DNA of 64,000 nt from Phycisphaerae bacterium. Its GTDB lineage: Bacteria; Planctomycetota; Phycisphaerae; UBA1845. The translations under genes were made by a program, and so were the position numbers. Shown here one piece after another: positions 41,864-51,495 of the stretch; position 1 is the first letter of the stretch, and every line of letters begins with the position of its first letter. The notes under the pieces are model-generated. The model saw nothing but the letters and a program-made list of their open reading frames with translations, did no database searches and was not told the DNA's origin. The stretch lies in the NCBI GenBank assembly GCA_029260235.1, contig JAJDDP010000119.1:1-64000 (forward strand), in the 5' to 3' direction.

Positions 41864-44800
41864 GTGATCGAATCGATCGCCAATGACCGTCATCTGCGCG
41901 ACTTCCTTGCGCATGCAGCCAACGCCAAGGGTGGGCTGCATGTTTCCGGACTGTGGGGGTCGTCTGCGCGCATGGTTGCTTCCCTCGCTGCGGAGCGGGC
42001 GGGAATGCCCCTCCTCTATATCACAGCCCATCTTGACGACGCCGACGCCGCTCAAGACGATCTGGAACTCTTCCGAGGTCAACCTTGCCAGCTCTTGCCC
42101 GCATGGGAGGCACTTCCCGGCGAAGGCGCTGCCCAGAGCGAAATCGCCGCGGAGCGAACCAGGCTCTGCAACCTGCTGAGGAAGCAGTCCGATAATCGGC
42201 GCACCATCGTTGCACCCATCCAAGCCCTGATGCAGGCGGTGCCAAACCCCCAAGCTCTCAAAGCCTCCACTTTGGAGTTGGCCACCGGCGACCAGAGAGA
42301 TCCTTCCCTCCTTGCCGAGTGGCTTACCGACCACGGATTTGAAAGGCTAGACCGCGTCGAAGCGACCGGAGACTTTGCCTGGCGCGGCGACATCCTGGAT
42401 ATCTTTCCCCCGGGCGATTCCGATCCCCTGCGCATTGAATTCTTCGACGAGCGAATCGAATCCTTGCGCCGATTCGACGTGTCCACGCAGCGATCAATTG
42501 GCCACATCGATGTAGTCATGGTTTCAGCCGGCTCAGTTTCAGCCCTAACCCGCCGGGACCAGGCCACCTCCTTCCTGACCTATCTTCCTAAAGCGACGTT
42601 GATCGTGCTGGAGGAACCGGCCGAGATTCAAGAGTTTGGCCAGACCTTCAGATCGCGGGTGGGAGGTTCAGCCGCAGGCGTTTCTCCGGTTTTGGACGTC
42701 CTTGCCGAAGTTGTTCAACACAATGACATTCACCTGTCCAGATTGGGCGGGGGGGGCACGGACCCAAGTCGAGGAGAGTTCCACTTCGCGGTCAATTCGT
42801 TGACTCGCTTTGAGGGCCAAAGTCAGGAAATTCTCAAAAACCTCTGCCAGGCAGCAGATACGCAGGATGTGATCGTCTTCTGCGACAACCCAGCAGAGCA
42901 GCAGCGCCTAGGGGAAATGGTCAGCGAGATCGCCGGCCGCATTCCCAAGCGATTGACCATGCAGGTTGGTCTTCTGCATGCCGGTTTTGAATGGACCCCG
43001 ACCGGAACTATCTGCATAGGCCATCACGAGATCTTCCATCGTTACCAGGAGCGAAGGCGACTCCGCCGCATCCACGCGACCAGGCCGTTAGAGAGCTGGT
43101 TGGATTTGAAGCCCGGCGACTTGGTCGTTCATGTGATGCATGGAATCGCCCGCTTCGCAGGAATGAAGTCCCTGGCCAAGGGCAAGGCTGAGGATCGAGA
43201 AGAATTCCTGAGCCTAGAATTTGCCGGCGAAGCTGTGCTGCATGTTCCGGTCTCCCAGGTCGATCTGGTCCAAAAGTACATCGGCGCCGGTCAGATCCAA
43301 CCACGACTATCCAAGTTAGGTTCAGCCCGTTGGAAAAACCTGACCGAGCAGGTATCCGATGCGGTTTCTGACCTGGCCGAATCGCTGCTCCGCACCCAGG
43401 CAGCCAGGGAGAGTCATGAGGGTATCGCCTACCCAGCCGACACCATTTGGCAGCAGGAGTTCGAAAGCTCCTTCCTCTACGAAGACACCGAGGATCAGTC
43501 GATCATCTCAGCCGAGGTCAAACGCGATTTGCAGCGATCCAGACCCATGGACCGGCTGCTATGTGGCGACGTTGGCTATGGCAAAACCGAGTTGGCCATC
43601 CGGGCTGCGTTCAAGGTGATGGAGTTCGGCAAACAAGTAGCGGTCCTGGTGCCCACCACCGTCTTGGCAGAACAGCACTACCGCACCTTCTGCGAGCGGT
43701 TGGCAGACTATCCTTTTTCAGTAGCTAGCCTCTCCCGCTTTCGCAGCGGCAAGGAACAGAAACAGATCATCGAAGACGCCCGCAAGGGAAGAGTCGACCT
43801 ACTCGTAGGCACCCACCGCATCCTGAGCAAAGACGTTGGGTTCGCCGATCTTGGCTTGGCCATCATCGATGAAGAACAGCGTTTCGGTGTCGAGCACAAG
43901 CATCGGCTCCGCACCCTGCGCCAAACGGTTGACGTGCTGACCATGACAGCCACACCCATTCCGCGCACCTTGCATATGTCCATGCTCGGTCTTCGAGATA
44001 TCAGTTCGCTGGCTACGCCGCCGATGGACCGCCGGGCTATCGCCACCCAGATTCGAAACTTCGATCCGCAGCTCATTCGCGAAGCCATCCTCCGAGAGAT
44101 GAACCGAGAGGGGCAAGTATATTTCATTCACAACGTGGTCAAGACAATCCACCAGATGGCCAGCGAGCTTGCCCAAATTGTTCCCGAGGCCCGAGTGATC
44201 GTTGGCCATGGACAGATGAAAGCCGGCGAACTCCAAAAAATAATGACCGCCTTTGTCCGCCACGAAGCTGACATCCTGCTAGCCACCACCATCATCGAGA
44301 GCGGCATCGATATTCCCCGGGTCAACACCATCTTCATCAACTTGGCTGATCGCTTTGGACTGGCTGACCTGCATCAACTTCGCGGACGGGTCGGACGAAG
44401 CAAGTACCGAGGCTACTGCTATCTCTTCTTGCCGCGAGAGCGCAAAGTTACCCCCAAGGCCGCCCGGCGATTGAAATCCATCGAGGAGTTCAGCGAATTG
44501 GGGGCCGGTTTTCAAATCGCCATGCGCGACCTGGAGATTCGAGGAGCAGGCAACATCCTCGGCGCCGAGCAGAGTGGCCACATAGTCGACGTTGGGTATG
44601 AACTGTATTGTCAACTGTTGGAGAAATCCGTACGACGCGCCCGCGGCGAACCTGAAGAAGAAGCCCTCCGCGTGCAGCTCGAATTGGGCATTTCAGGCCA
44701 CATTCCTGCCAAGTACATCAGTGCTGAGCACACGCGAATCGATGCCTACAAACGAATCGTCTCAGCCCGGACTCTCGAAGCCATCCGGCAGGCCGAGACC

Positions 44801-45106
44801 GACTTGGTCGATGCCTTCGGGAAGTTTCCCAAGCCCGTGGGCAGGCTGTTGGAGTTGGCCGAGATTCGAATCTTGGCAAGCGCCTGGGGTATTCAGCGAA
44901 TCACGGTGCAGGAGCCTGACATCGTGTTCGGCGTGGAAGACCATCGGCGGCTAGAGCCAATTTTCGCAGAAGCCATCGGCACCGCACGCATGCCCGATGC
45001 ACATACGGTACACTGGAGGCCGCCTCGAGCTTATCTGGAAGGCGGCACGTTGCTGGCTGTACTGCGCAAGCAATTGGCCAAGAAGCAAGAGGTGCAATTG
45101 AAATGA
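41864..45106 (+). CDS. mfd: Transcription-repair coupling factor
   Basis: The 1080-residue translocase removes stalled RNA polymerase and recruits UvrA. The UvrB-like homology module is seen at about residues 20-200 (LLPAWEALPGE, RRGDILDIFPPG-like FAWRGDILDIFPPGDSD). The RNA-polymerase-interaction domain has DLVVHVMHGIARFAG. The RecG-like motor has Walker A GDVGYGKTE near 568-576, DEEQRFG near 669, TATPIPRTLHMS, and the RVGRSKYRGYCYL motif VI. A C-terminal D7-like part follows. The start is GTG 41864. Its stop overlaps the next gene's ATG (ATGA). Confidence 0.96.
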   Translation: MIESIANDRHLRDFLAHAANAKGGLHVSGLWGSSARMVASLAAERAGMPLLYITAHLDDADAAQDDLELFRGQPCQLLPAWEALPGEGAAQSEIAAERTRLCNLLRKQSDNRRTIVAPIQALMQAVPNPQALKASTLELATGDQRDPSLLAEWLTDHGFERLDRVEATGDFAWRGDILDIFPPGDSDPLRIEFFDERIESLRRFDVSTQRSIGHIDVVMVSAGSVSALTRRDQATSFLTYLPKATLIVLEEPAEIQEFGQTFRSRVGGSAAGVSPVLDVLAEVVQHNDIHLSRLGGGGTDPSRGEFHFAVNSLTRFEGQSQEILKNLCQAADTQDVIVFCDNPAEQQRLGEMVSEIAGRIPKRLTMQVGLLHAGFEWTPTGTICIGHHEIFHRYQERRRLRRIHATRPLESWLDLKPGDLVVHVMHGIARFAGMKSLAKGKAEDREEFLSLEFAGEAVLHVPVSQVDLVQKYIGAGQIQPRLSKLGSARWKNLTEQVSDAVSDLAESLLRTQAARESHEGIAYPADTIWQQEFESSFLYEDTEDQSIISAEVKRDLQRSRPMDRLLCGDVGYGKTELAIRAAFKVMEFGKQVAVLVPTTVLAEQHYRTFCERLADYPFSVASLSRFRSGKEQKQIIEDARKGRVDLLVGTHRILSKDVGFADLGLAIIDEEQRFGVEHKHRLRTLRQTVDVLTMTATPIPRTLHMSMLGLRDISSLATPPMDRRAIATQIRNFDPQLIREAILREMNREGQVYFIHNVVKTIHQMASELAQIVPEARVIVGHGQMKAGELQKIMTAFVRHEADILLATTIIESGIDIPRVNTIFINLADRFGLADLHQLRGRVGRSKYRGYCYLFLPRERKVTPKAARRLKSIEEFSELGAGFQIAMRDLEIRGAGNILGAEQSGHIVDVGYELYCQLLEKSVRRARGEPEEEALRVQLELGISGHIPAKYISAEHTRIDAYKRIVSARTLEAIRQAETDLVDAFGKFPKPVGRLLELAEIRILASAWGIQRITVQEPDIVFGVEDHRRLEPIFAEAIGTARMPDAHTVHWRPPRAYLEGGTLLAVLRKQLAKKQEVQLK

Positions 45107-46314
45107 TCGACAATCAACCAAGCAGATGGATGATCAAAATGACGAGCCGCACCATGCCAAGAGTCAGCCTTTGTGTACCTATCATAGTGGGGCTGTGGCT
45201 GGGAGGTTGTTCGGGATCCAAGCTGTCAAGGTGGGGAGCAAGCAACGGAGTTTCACCGCAAGCCGGACCGCAAGGCTCTGCAGGACCCACAAACGCAGAA
45301 TCGCCATCCGATCAAGTCGCGGATGGAGCGCCTTCTCTCCCTCAGGACCAAGAGCCGCAGCAAGACACAACCGTTCTCATCATCAATGAAGATTCGTTGA
45401 CAGTCGAGGACATACTGGCCCCCCTTCGTCCTGAGTTGCTTGCCAAGGCAAAGTCCATGGCCCCGGCCCGGTATCGCGATTTCTTGCTGGCCCGCGTGCA
45501 GGAACGCGTGCGGACCCAAGCCCGTGATCTGTTGCTGTATCAAGAGGCATCGCGGCGACTAGGTGAGGCACAACACAAACAACTGGAAAGTTTCGTGGAC
45601 CAGCGCATTCGCGACATCGTGCAGGAGGAATACAGCGGGCGCCAGGTCCGTTGGGAGCTAGCCATGGCAGAGCAGGGCTACTCAATTGAACAGGCTCGCG
45701 ACAATGTGCGCCGTGAACTCCTCATCATCATGCACCTGCGCCAAACCATCAGCCCGCTTATCCAGGAACCTACCCGCCGTGAACTCATGCGCTACTATGA
45801 TCAGCGTAAGGAGGAGTTGACCACGCCTGAACGTCGCGAAATGTTGTTGATCGAACTGCGCAAAGAGGGGAACCAGCAGCAGGCTAGAGATCTGGCAGAA
45901 GCGGCGCTGGCAGAGTTGAATCAAGGAGCCGATTTCGCCGACACTGCACGAAAACACTCTCAGGGCTTGCACGCTGCCGATGGTGGATCCTGGGGGTTCA
46001 TCGAGCCGTCAAGCATACACGGACGGTGGGCCAAGGCGGCCCAAGTTCTTGGCGAACTGCCAAAGGGTGGCACTAGCCCGATCATTGAAACCGAGCATTC
46101 TCTTTTTATCGTCCGAGTAGGCGATATTGAGCCGCGACAGGAACCGGACTTCACACAGATGCAGCAGGGCCTGATGAAGTCCTATCGCGACCAACAATTC
46201 AACATCCTAGTGGAAGAGACCGTCGGCCGACTGCAAGATAGCGCCACCATCCGCCCCAAGAATTTGAACCTCTTCCTGCAAGCAGTGATCGATGCCAGCC
46301 CCAGGCCAGGGTAG
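45103..46314 (+). CDS. Parvulin-type peptidyl-prolyl isomerase lipoprotein
   Basis: The 403-residue product overlaps mfd by 4 nt. A lipobox LGGCS with Cys36 ends the signal peptide; ATGs at residue 10, 13 or 18 would give a shorter one. An N-terminal chaperone-like helical region with a coiled coil (about 95-220) precedes a PpiC/parvulin domain (about 235-335), with REMLLIELRKEG, ADFADTARKHSQG, GGSWGFIEPSS and HSLFIVRVGDIEP. It resembles SurA/PrsA foldases that help proteins after export. Coupling to mfd is unexpected. Confidence 0.86.
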   Translation: MIDNQPSRWMIKMTSRTMPRVSLCVPIIVGLWLGGCSGSKLSRWGASNGVSPQAGPQGSAGPTNAESPSDQVADGAPSLPQDQEPQQDTTVLIINEDSLTVEDILAPLRPELLAKAKSMAPARYRDFLLARVQERVRTQARDLLLYQEASRRLGEAQHKQLESFVDQRIRDIVQEEYSGRQVRWELAMAEQGYSIEQARDNVRRELLIIMHLRQTISPLIQEPTRRELMRYYDQRKEELTTPERREMLLIELRKEGNQQQARDLAEAALAELNQGADFADTARKHSQGLHAADGGSWGFIEPSSIHGRWAKAAQVLGELPKGGTSPIIETEHSLFIVRVGDIEPRQEPDFTQMQQGLMKSYRDQQFNILVEETVGRLQDSATIRPKNLNLFLQAVIDASPRPG

Positions 46315-46554
46315 GCGCCAGATTTGCACTTGAAATGGCTTGGTGGTGGGGAAGCCCACTTGTCACCTACTTGGCAGTGCTGCATGTCGCTGCGAGCGGC
46401 AAGCGTGGACTGGCTTTCTCGGCGAAGCGTTCGGCCTTATCCAAGACCCACCGAGAGTAATTCATGAGGATGTCTCACTGCTCCACCGGTGGTGAACAGC
46501 TGTTTCAACCCCAATTTGCAGGACGGAATCAACGGAATGGACAGTACGGGCCGA

Positions 46555-46563
46555 TGCTATATA
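46555..46563 (+). promoter_or_regulatory. Extended -10 promoter candidate for the DUF362 gene
   Basis: TGCTATATA at 46555-46563 fits an extended -10 element (TG-N-TATATA). The transcript would start near 46570, which leaves too little room for an ATG at 46572 and so supports the start at 46605. No good -35 was found. Confidence 0.4.
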
Positions 46564-46604
46564 GACGGTAGATGCCGGTGTCACCTGGAAGGACCACACC
46601 GAGA

Positions 46605-47591
46605 ATGAGCAAACAATCAGACCATCCCCATGCCCTGAGCCGTCGTGATTTCCTCGCCCAAGGATCGGCCCTGGCTGTAGGTGCAGCGGTCGGTGCGCCG
46701 TTGCTCATTCAGAATCAGACGTATGCAGGCCCTGCTTTATCGCCCGACCCCACCGTAGTGCGTATTCGATCTGAGGGCATCACCAACGAAGGCCAAATTG
46801 ATCGCCGTGTTCTCAAGGAAATGGTCGAACACAGCCTAAGGACCTTGACCGGCACAGAGACAATGGTTGCGGCCTGGATGTCCGTGCTAAAGCCTGATGA
46901 CGTCGTGGGATTGAAATTCAATCAATCAGCCTCGCGAGAGTTGGGTATCACCATCGAGATGGCGGAGATACTGGCCTCATCGCTGGTCGAGGCAGGATTC
47001 GACCGTTCCAAGCTTAGCCTCCTGGAAGTTCCTGAGGCTGTGTACGAAGAAACGGGCACAACCAAGCCGCACCTCGGCTGGAGCAAGGAAGAGGCTTCGT
47101 TTGGCAGTGGGCGGGATCAGCTGTCAATTTGGCTCGACCAAGTCTCTGCTGTGATTAACGTGCCTTTCCTCAAGAGTCACAATATTGCCGGCCTTACAGC
47201 CTGCCTGAAAAACATCTCCCATTCCATGGTCAAGCATCCCGCGCGATTCCACGAGAACCACTGCTGCCCCTACATCGCTGACATAGTGGCTTTGCCGAAG
47301 ATTCGCAGCAAACTCCGATTGCACATCGTGAACGCGATCAAGATGGTCTATGCGGGTGGCCCCGAAGCCCGTGAGGGGCACGTTTGGAACGCCAACACGC
47401 TGCTTCTCTCTCGCGACCCTGTCGCCGCAGATACAATATCGCTTGAAGAATTAAACAACGTACGGATTGCCCACGGGCTTGAGCCCATCCAGGCAAAGAA
47501 TGGGCTTATCAAGTACCTCGCCCAGGCCGCCGAAAGAGGGCTTGGCAGAGCAGAATTGCACAACGTACCGCTCGTAAAAATCGTTATCTAG
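46605..47591 (+). CDS. DUF362-domain protein with Tat signal
   Basis: The 328-residue protein begins with a Tat-type signal (LSRRDFLAQGSALAVGAAVG), so it is likely exported folded. The DUF362 core has DVVGLKFNQSASRELGITIEMAEIL, DQVSAVINVPFLKSHNIAGLTACLKNI and a C-terminal DPVAADTISLEELN segment. The family often sits near iron-sulfur proteins but its function is unknown. ATG 46605 is preferred since ATG 46572 is too close to the -10 box. No Cys cluster of the ferredoxin type is seen. Confidence 0.82.
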   Translation: MSKQSDHPHALSRRDFLAQGSALAVGAAVGAPLLIQNQTYAGPALSPDPTVVRIRSEGITNEGQIDRRVLKEMVEHSLRTLTGTETMVAAWMSVLKPDDVVGLKFNQSASRELGITIEMAEILASSLVEAGFDRSKLSLLEVPEAVYEETGTTKPHLGWSKEEASFGSGRDQLSIWLDQVSAVINVPFLKSHNIAGLTACLKNISHSMVKHPARFHENHCCPYIADIVALPKIRSKLRLHIVNAIKMVYAGGPEAREGHVWNANTLLLSRDPVAADTISLEELNNVRIAHGLEPIQAKNGLIKYLAQAAERGLGRAELHNVPLVKIVI

Positions 47592-48314
47592 AGAGGATCT
47601 TCCCAGTCAGCTTGACTTGGACAAGGCGATACCCGCTGGCCGCAGAGATCAGTGCGGCAAAACTTCGGTAATTAGTTGACATATCCTCCTCGGCGTGATA
47701 GCCTTTACAACGTAGGAGAGTAGGTGGTCTTGGGTGGTCGTATACCTCTTTTATTCGGTGTGCCTTATACTTGAATATACATAAATTGCTTCTTGCGGAA
47801 TTTACCCGCTATCCTTTACCGAATCATACCCCATCACTCAGTTCCACCGCTGACATAGGACGTAGACCAAGCGTACCCGTATTTGGCTAGGTTTGGTCGC
47901 CACTGGTCACGGACTTCGCGTCTTTGGTGCGTGCTGCGCATCAAGGAATGTGCGTCGCTGGCTGAGCGTCCCATTCGTCATGGCTTCCTCTCCCCCACAA
48001 GAGCGTACCAGAATTGCGTATTACCCATGGGCCTGTGTTTTCTGGGTGCGTTGCCCGGTTCAGGCGTAGGGTCGGTGTCGGTTGGGAATCTGCTCCGGTG
48101 GATCCTGCCAGACGTTGGCGCCGTTCAACACTCCCTATCGGCTTTGCCACTTGGTGGCAGCCCTGGGCATGACCTTTGGTCGGGTTGATCGGCTTGGCGT
48201 CATACCGCAGTAATCGGTTTTTTCTATTGTTCGGGATACGGGCAATTCAAACCGGTTCCGGCCCGTAGGTGGCGGTGATTTTGCCGCGGAACTGAAAATG
48301 GGAGGTGTTGTGTG
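47592..48314. other. Long intergenic region before the prepilin-like gene
   Basis: 723 bp without a gene I can support. It holds TTGACA (47676-47681) with a weak -10 (TAGCCT) 17 bp on, an AT-rich stretch at 47745-47790 that differs from its surroundings, and a frame at 47883-48188 that has no ribosome site or domain. It may hold the promoter and long leader of the prepilin gene, or decayed DNA. Confidence 0.5.
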
Positions 48315-49280
48315 ATGAAGAAGAAGATTCAAGGATTTACCCTAATCGAACTGTTGGTGGTGGTGGCGATTATCGCGCTGCTCATCTCCATCCTCTTGCC
48401 CAGTTTGTCGCGGGCCAGAGAGCTGAGCAAGCGGCTGGTCTGTGGTGCCAACGTCAAGGGCATCGGCACGTCGTGCAAGATTTATGCCAACGACAACTTC
48501 GAGCAGTGGCCTCTGGTCCCCTTCGACTCGGACGAGATCGCTGTTGCCCAAAATTCCGCTAGTGGCATCACCTACTTCGGCGAGATTTGGGAGTTGGGCA
48601 CCGGAAACCCGCCAGCGCTGGACCGGGCTGACATTTCGGAAGCACCCAATGATACGGCGCCTAATGGGATTGCAAGCTTGAACGTCTCTACGACCCGCTG
48701 CTTTTGGATGCTGGTCCGCACCGGCGACGTAACCACCAAGCAGTTCATTTGCCCAAGCAGTGACGACACGCCCGATGACACCGAGGAGATCGACCGCTAC
48801 TACGATTTCGCCAGCATCTCGCGGATTAGCTACGGCTATCAAGTGCCATTTGGCGCCCCGGATACCCGGGCGAGCGAAAACTCAGACAACCGCCTAGCCT
48901 GTGCAGGCGACAAGGGACCGTACTCCATGAGCGGTGGCAACGATCCATCAGGCTGGCAAGACTCTTTCACAGATTATGATCGAAACACGCCCCCCAACCG
49001 CTGGAAAGGACTCAACTCGCCTAACCACGGCGGCCGCGGCAGCGGCGAGGGCCAGAACCTACTCTTCGCCGATGGTCACGTTGACTTCACGCGAAAGCCG
49101 ATCGTAGGTATTGACGACGACAACGTGTATACCCAGATGGCGGGTTTTGAACCCATAGAGCGTTGGCTTGGTAACTCGCCGGTCACCGAAGCAATGCCCC
49201 AAGGTGCAGGCACGCCTGGCTTCGAGGCATTCGACGCGGGTGCGGTGGATGCGATCACTGATGCCCTCATCTATCCGTAG
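48315..49280 (+). CDS. Prepilin-type protein of the planctomycete H-X9-DG class
   Basis: The 321-residue product starts MKKKIQGFTLIELLVVVAIIALL, a canonical class III site G-FTLIE, with GGAGG 9 nt before ATG 48315. The C-terminal half has the family's NHGGRGSGEGQNLLFADGHVDF block, which ends in the ADGHV signature, though the His to Asp-Gly distance is 14 residues rather than 9. Such proteins (DUF1559-related) occur in many copies per planctomycete genome and are thought to be exported surface or pilin-like proteins. It lies alone, away from the pilus cluster. Confidence 0.9.
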   Translation: MKKKIQGFTLIELLVVVAIIALLISILLPSLSRARELSKRLVCGANVKGIGTSCKIYANDNFEQWPLVPFDSDEIAVAQNSASGITYFGEIWELGTGNPPALDRADISEAPNDTAPNGIASLNVSTTRCFWMLVRTGDVTTKQFICPSSDDTPDDTEEIDRYYDFASISRISYGYQVPFGAPDTRASENSDNRLACAGDKGPYSMSGGNDPSGWQDSFTDYDRNTPPNRWKGLNSPNHGGRGSGEGQNLLFADGHVDFTRKPIVGIDDDNVYTQMAGFEPIERWLGNSPVTEAMPQGAGTPGFEAFDAGAVDAITDALIYP

Positions 49281-49329
49281 ACGGTTGACATAGGAATAGC
49301 CGACGGCTTTTCCGCCAATTGCTAATAAC

Positions 49330-49369
49330 AAGAGCCGGAGGACGGGCAATTGCTCGGCATCCGGCTCTT
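49330..49369 (+). terminator. Intrinsic terminator after the prepilin-like gene
   Basis: AAGAGCCGGA and TCCGGCTCTT form a 10-bp perfect stem around a 20-nt loop, 50 bp after the stop at 49280. The downstream T-run is short (CTGTTGCG). Confidence 0.7.
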
Positions 49370-49538
49370 CTGTTGCGCGGGTTTCTGTTCTGGGGCTGAC
49401 AGCCGGAAACTCAGAAGAGCTCGCCAAGTGCGTTCTTTCGCTACAAGCGCGGTTCGCCTGCGGCTAATGCGGAGACGCGTTTGGGCAGGTCCGGTCGCGA
49501 TTGCCCTACGCTTGGGCGGAGAATCACCAAACTCAAGT

Positions 49539-49742
49539 CTACGGCGAAGTCGTGGCCAATTCGCATGCGGCCTTGAGGGCCGTTTCCTTGGTGGGGAACA
49601 GTTCGGTCGAGAGCAAGATCGCTGCTGGTTCGCCGGCCAAAGTGATGACGATGGGGCGGCGTGTCTCGCGCGCTTTGGCTACCAATTTCTCGGCATCGAC
49701 GCACAACTCGCCCACGCTGCAGATGTCTTCAGGAACATACAT
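49539..49742 (-). CDS. Phd/YefM-like antitoxin without a recognisable toxin
   Basis: The 67-residue product starts at ATG 49742, with GGAG 9 nt upstream; a TTG at 49757 is possible. The sequence VGELCVDAEKLVAKARETRRPIVITLAGEPAAILLS fits the DNA-binding Phd/YefM family (compare PVVITxxGxPxAVLLS). Usually a RelE-, Doc- or PIN-type toxin gene follows; here the DNA after the stop has no such frame (an open frame at 49441-49704 is out of register and unlike a toxin). It is probably an orphan or solitary regulator. Confidence 0.6.
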   Translation of the reverse strand: MYVPEDICSVGELCVDAEKLVAKARETRRPIVITLAGEPAAILLSTELFPTKETALKAACELATTSP

Positions 49743-49817
49743 GAAGGCCCGCTCCAAAAAAGGAATTGAAAGAAACCGCAGGCGGAACTACAGGCAGCAC
49801 CGCATACGGAACCGAAC

Positions 49818-49834
49818 AGGCTGACGACCAGCCT
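49818..49834 (-). terminator. Small hairpin between guaA end and the antitoxin
   Basis: AGGCTG and CAGCCT form a 6-bp stem around ACGAC, between the guaA stop and the antitoxin start, followed on the minus strand by GTTCGGTT. A weak terminator for guaA. Confidence 0.35.
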
Positions 49835-49937
49835 ATCGCTTCATCGGTCAGCGTCAACAACAATGTTTGCCCAACTGCATGGAATTGTGGGGGGCATCGA
49901 ATGGCTTGTGGACTGTAACCTTAGTTTTCAGCGAGGC

Positions 49938-51488
49938 TTAAGACCATTCTATGGTGGCTGGCGGTTTGGTGGAGATGTCGTAGACCACGCGATTGATGCG
50001 AGGCACTTCGTTGATGATCCGGGTCGAAATCTGGCCCAGGATGTTGTAATCGATGTGGGACCAATCAGCCGTCATGAAGTCTTCGGTCTCGACAAGTCTA
50101 AGAGCGATCAAGTTTTGATCGGCATAGGTTTGCTCGTCACCCATGACCCCAATGGTGGCCACCGGCACCAACACCGCCAGTGCCTGAGCGATCCGGTTGT
50201 ACCAGCCTTCGGCAAGAAGCTCTTCGATCAAAATCGCATCGGCATGCCGGAGGATTTCCAATCGCTCCGGCAGAATCTCACCCATGATGCGCACGGCTAA
50301 GCCAGGCCCCGGGAAGGGGTGCCGCCAAACGATTGCTTTGGGCAGTCCAAGGTGCTCGCCCATGAGACGAACTTCATCCTTGAAGAAATCTCGCAATGGT
50401 TCAATCAACTCGAAGCCCAACTCTTCAGGTAAGCCGCCGACGTTGTGGTGCAGTTTGATACTGGCTGACACTCCGCCGATGCCCTGTCCTGATTCGATCA
50501 CATCGGGGTAGAGTGTTCCCTGGGCCAAGAAGCGGGCGTTTGGGATAGCCTTTGCCTCCGCTTTGAACACTTCGATGAATTCCCGCCCGATGATCTTTCG
50601 TTTTTGCGGAGGGTCGCTGACACCGCTCAATGCATTGATGAAGCGCTCGCCTGCATCGGCAACAATCAGATTGATCTTGAAGTGTTCCCGAAATGTGGCC
50701 TCGACCAAGTCGGTCTCATCCCGGCGCATCAGGCCGTTGTCAACGTAGATGCAAATCAAGCGGTCGCCGATGGCTTCGTGAACAAGGGCAGCCGTCACGC
50801 TGCTGTCTACGCCGCCCGACAGGCCGCAGATGACTTTTTCGTTCGGGCCGACCCGATCGGCAATATTGCGGATGCAGTCCTGGACGAGGTTGCCCACACT
50901 CCAACCGCCGGTGGCACCGCAGACGTCGTAGACGAAATTCCGAATGATCTGGATGCCCCCGGGCGTATGGGTCACCTCGGGGTGAAACTGCAATCCGTAG
51001 AATGGCCTGGATTGATGGCGGACGGCTGCATTGGGGCAGGAGTCCGTGCGGGCAATGACGTCAAAGTCGTCAGCCGTCGAAGCAACATTGTCGCCGTGGC
51101 TCATCCAGACAGAGGTTGGACTGGGCAGGTGGGCCAGCAACGGATCCTTCGAGACGATGTCCAGCAACGCCCGGCCGTACTCGTTCGATGGCGAGGACTC
51201 TACCTGGCCGCCGAGCATGTCGGACATCAACTGAAATCCGTAGCAGATACCCAAGAGCGGTAGTCCCATGTCGAGAATCTCGGGTGTACATCGTGGCGCT
51301 GCTTTTTCGTAGACGCTGGCAGGGCCGCCTGAAAATACGATGCCAACGGCATTCATACCGCGAATTTCATCGGGCGTAATCATTGGGCCACACAATGCGC
51401 TGTGCACGTTGTTATCGCGCACGCGCCGGGCGATCAGTTGGCTGTACTGACTACCAAAGTCGATGACCACGATGGTTTCAGGCGGCAT
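49938..51488 (-). CDS. guaA: GMP synthase (glutamine-hydrolysing)
   Basis: The 516-residue enzyme turns XMP, ATP and glutamine into GMP. The class I glutaminase part has GICYGFQLM with the catalytic Cys near residue 81 and QFHPEVTHT with His-Glu near 170. The synthetase part has the PP-loop GLSGGVDSS near 226, then the TLYPDVIES and GGLPEELGF segments, and ends TKPPATIEWS. ATG 51488 (MPPETIVVIDFGSQ) is used since the upstream 21 residues of the longer frame are not conserved and GGTGAACC precedes it. It lies 7 bp after the zinc-ribbon membrane gene. Confidence 0.96.
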   Translation of the reverse strand: MPPETIVVIDFGSQYSQLIARRVRDNNVHSALCGPMITPDEIRGMNAVGIVFSGGPASVYEKAAPRCTPEILDMGLPLLGICYGFQLMSDMLGGQVESSPSNEYGRALLDIVSKDPLLAHLPSPTSVWMSHGDNVASTADDFDVIARTDSCPNAAVRHQSRPFYGLQFHPEVTHTPGGIQIIRNFVYDVCGATGGWSVGNLVQDCIRNIADRVGPNEKVICGLSGGVDSSVTAALVHEAIGDRLICIYVDNGLMRRDETDLVEATFREHFKINLIVADAGERFINALSGVSDPPQKRKIIGREFIEVFKAEAKAIPNARFLAQGTLYPDVIESGQGIGGVSASIKLHHNVGGLPEELGFELIEPLRDFFKDEVRLMGEHLGLPKAIVWRHPFPGPGLAVRIMGEILPERLEILRHADAILIEELLAEGWYNRIAQALAVLVPVATIGVMGDEQTYADQNLIALRLVETEDFMTADWSHIDYNILGQISTRIINEVPRINRVVYDISTKPPATIEWS

Positions 51489-51495
51489 GCTCGGT

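Noticed and set aside
46338-46357. Hairpin GGCTT...AAGCC after the parvulin gene
   Set aside because: Only 5 bp, no T-run; too weak to call a terminator.
47883-48188. 101-residue plus-strand frame in the long gap before the prepilin gene
   Set aside because: No ribosome site, odd Arg/Cys/Trp-rich composition and no recognisable domain; it looks like a chance open frame.
47592-48311. Possible c-di-GMP riboswitch upstream of the prepilin gene
   Set aside because: I looked for the conserved core of the GEMM class and found no match in the leader.
49441-49704. Frame considered as a toxin partner of the Phd-like antitoxin
   Set aside because: It overlaps the antitoxin in another frame, is Arg/Pro/His-rich, and shows no RelE, Doc or PIN features.
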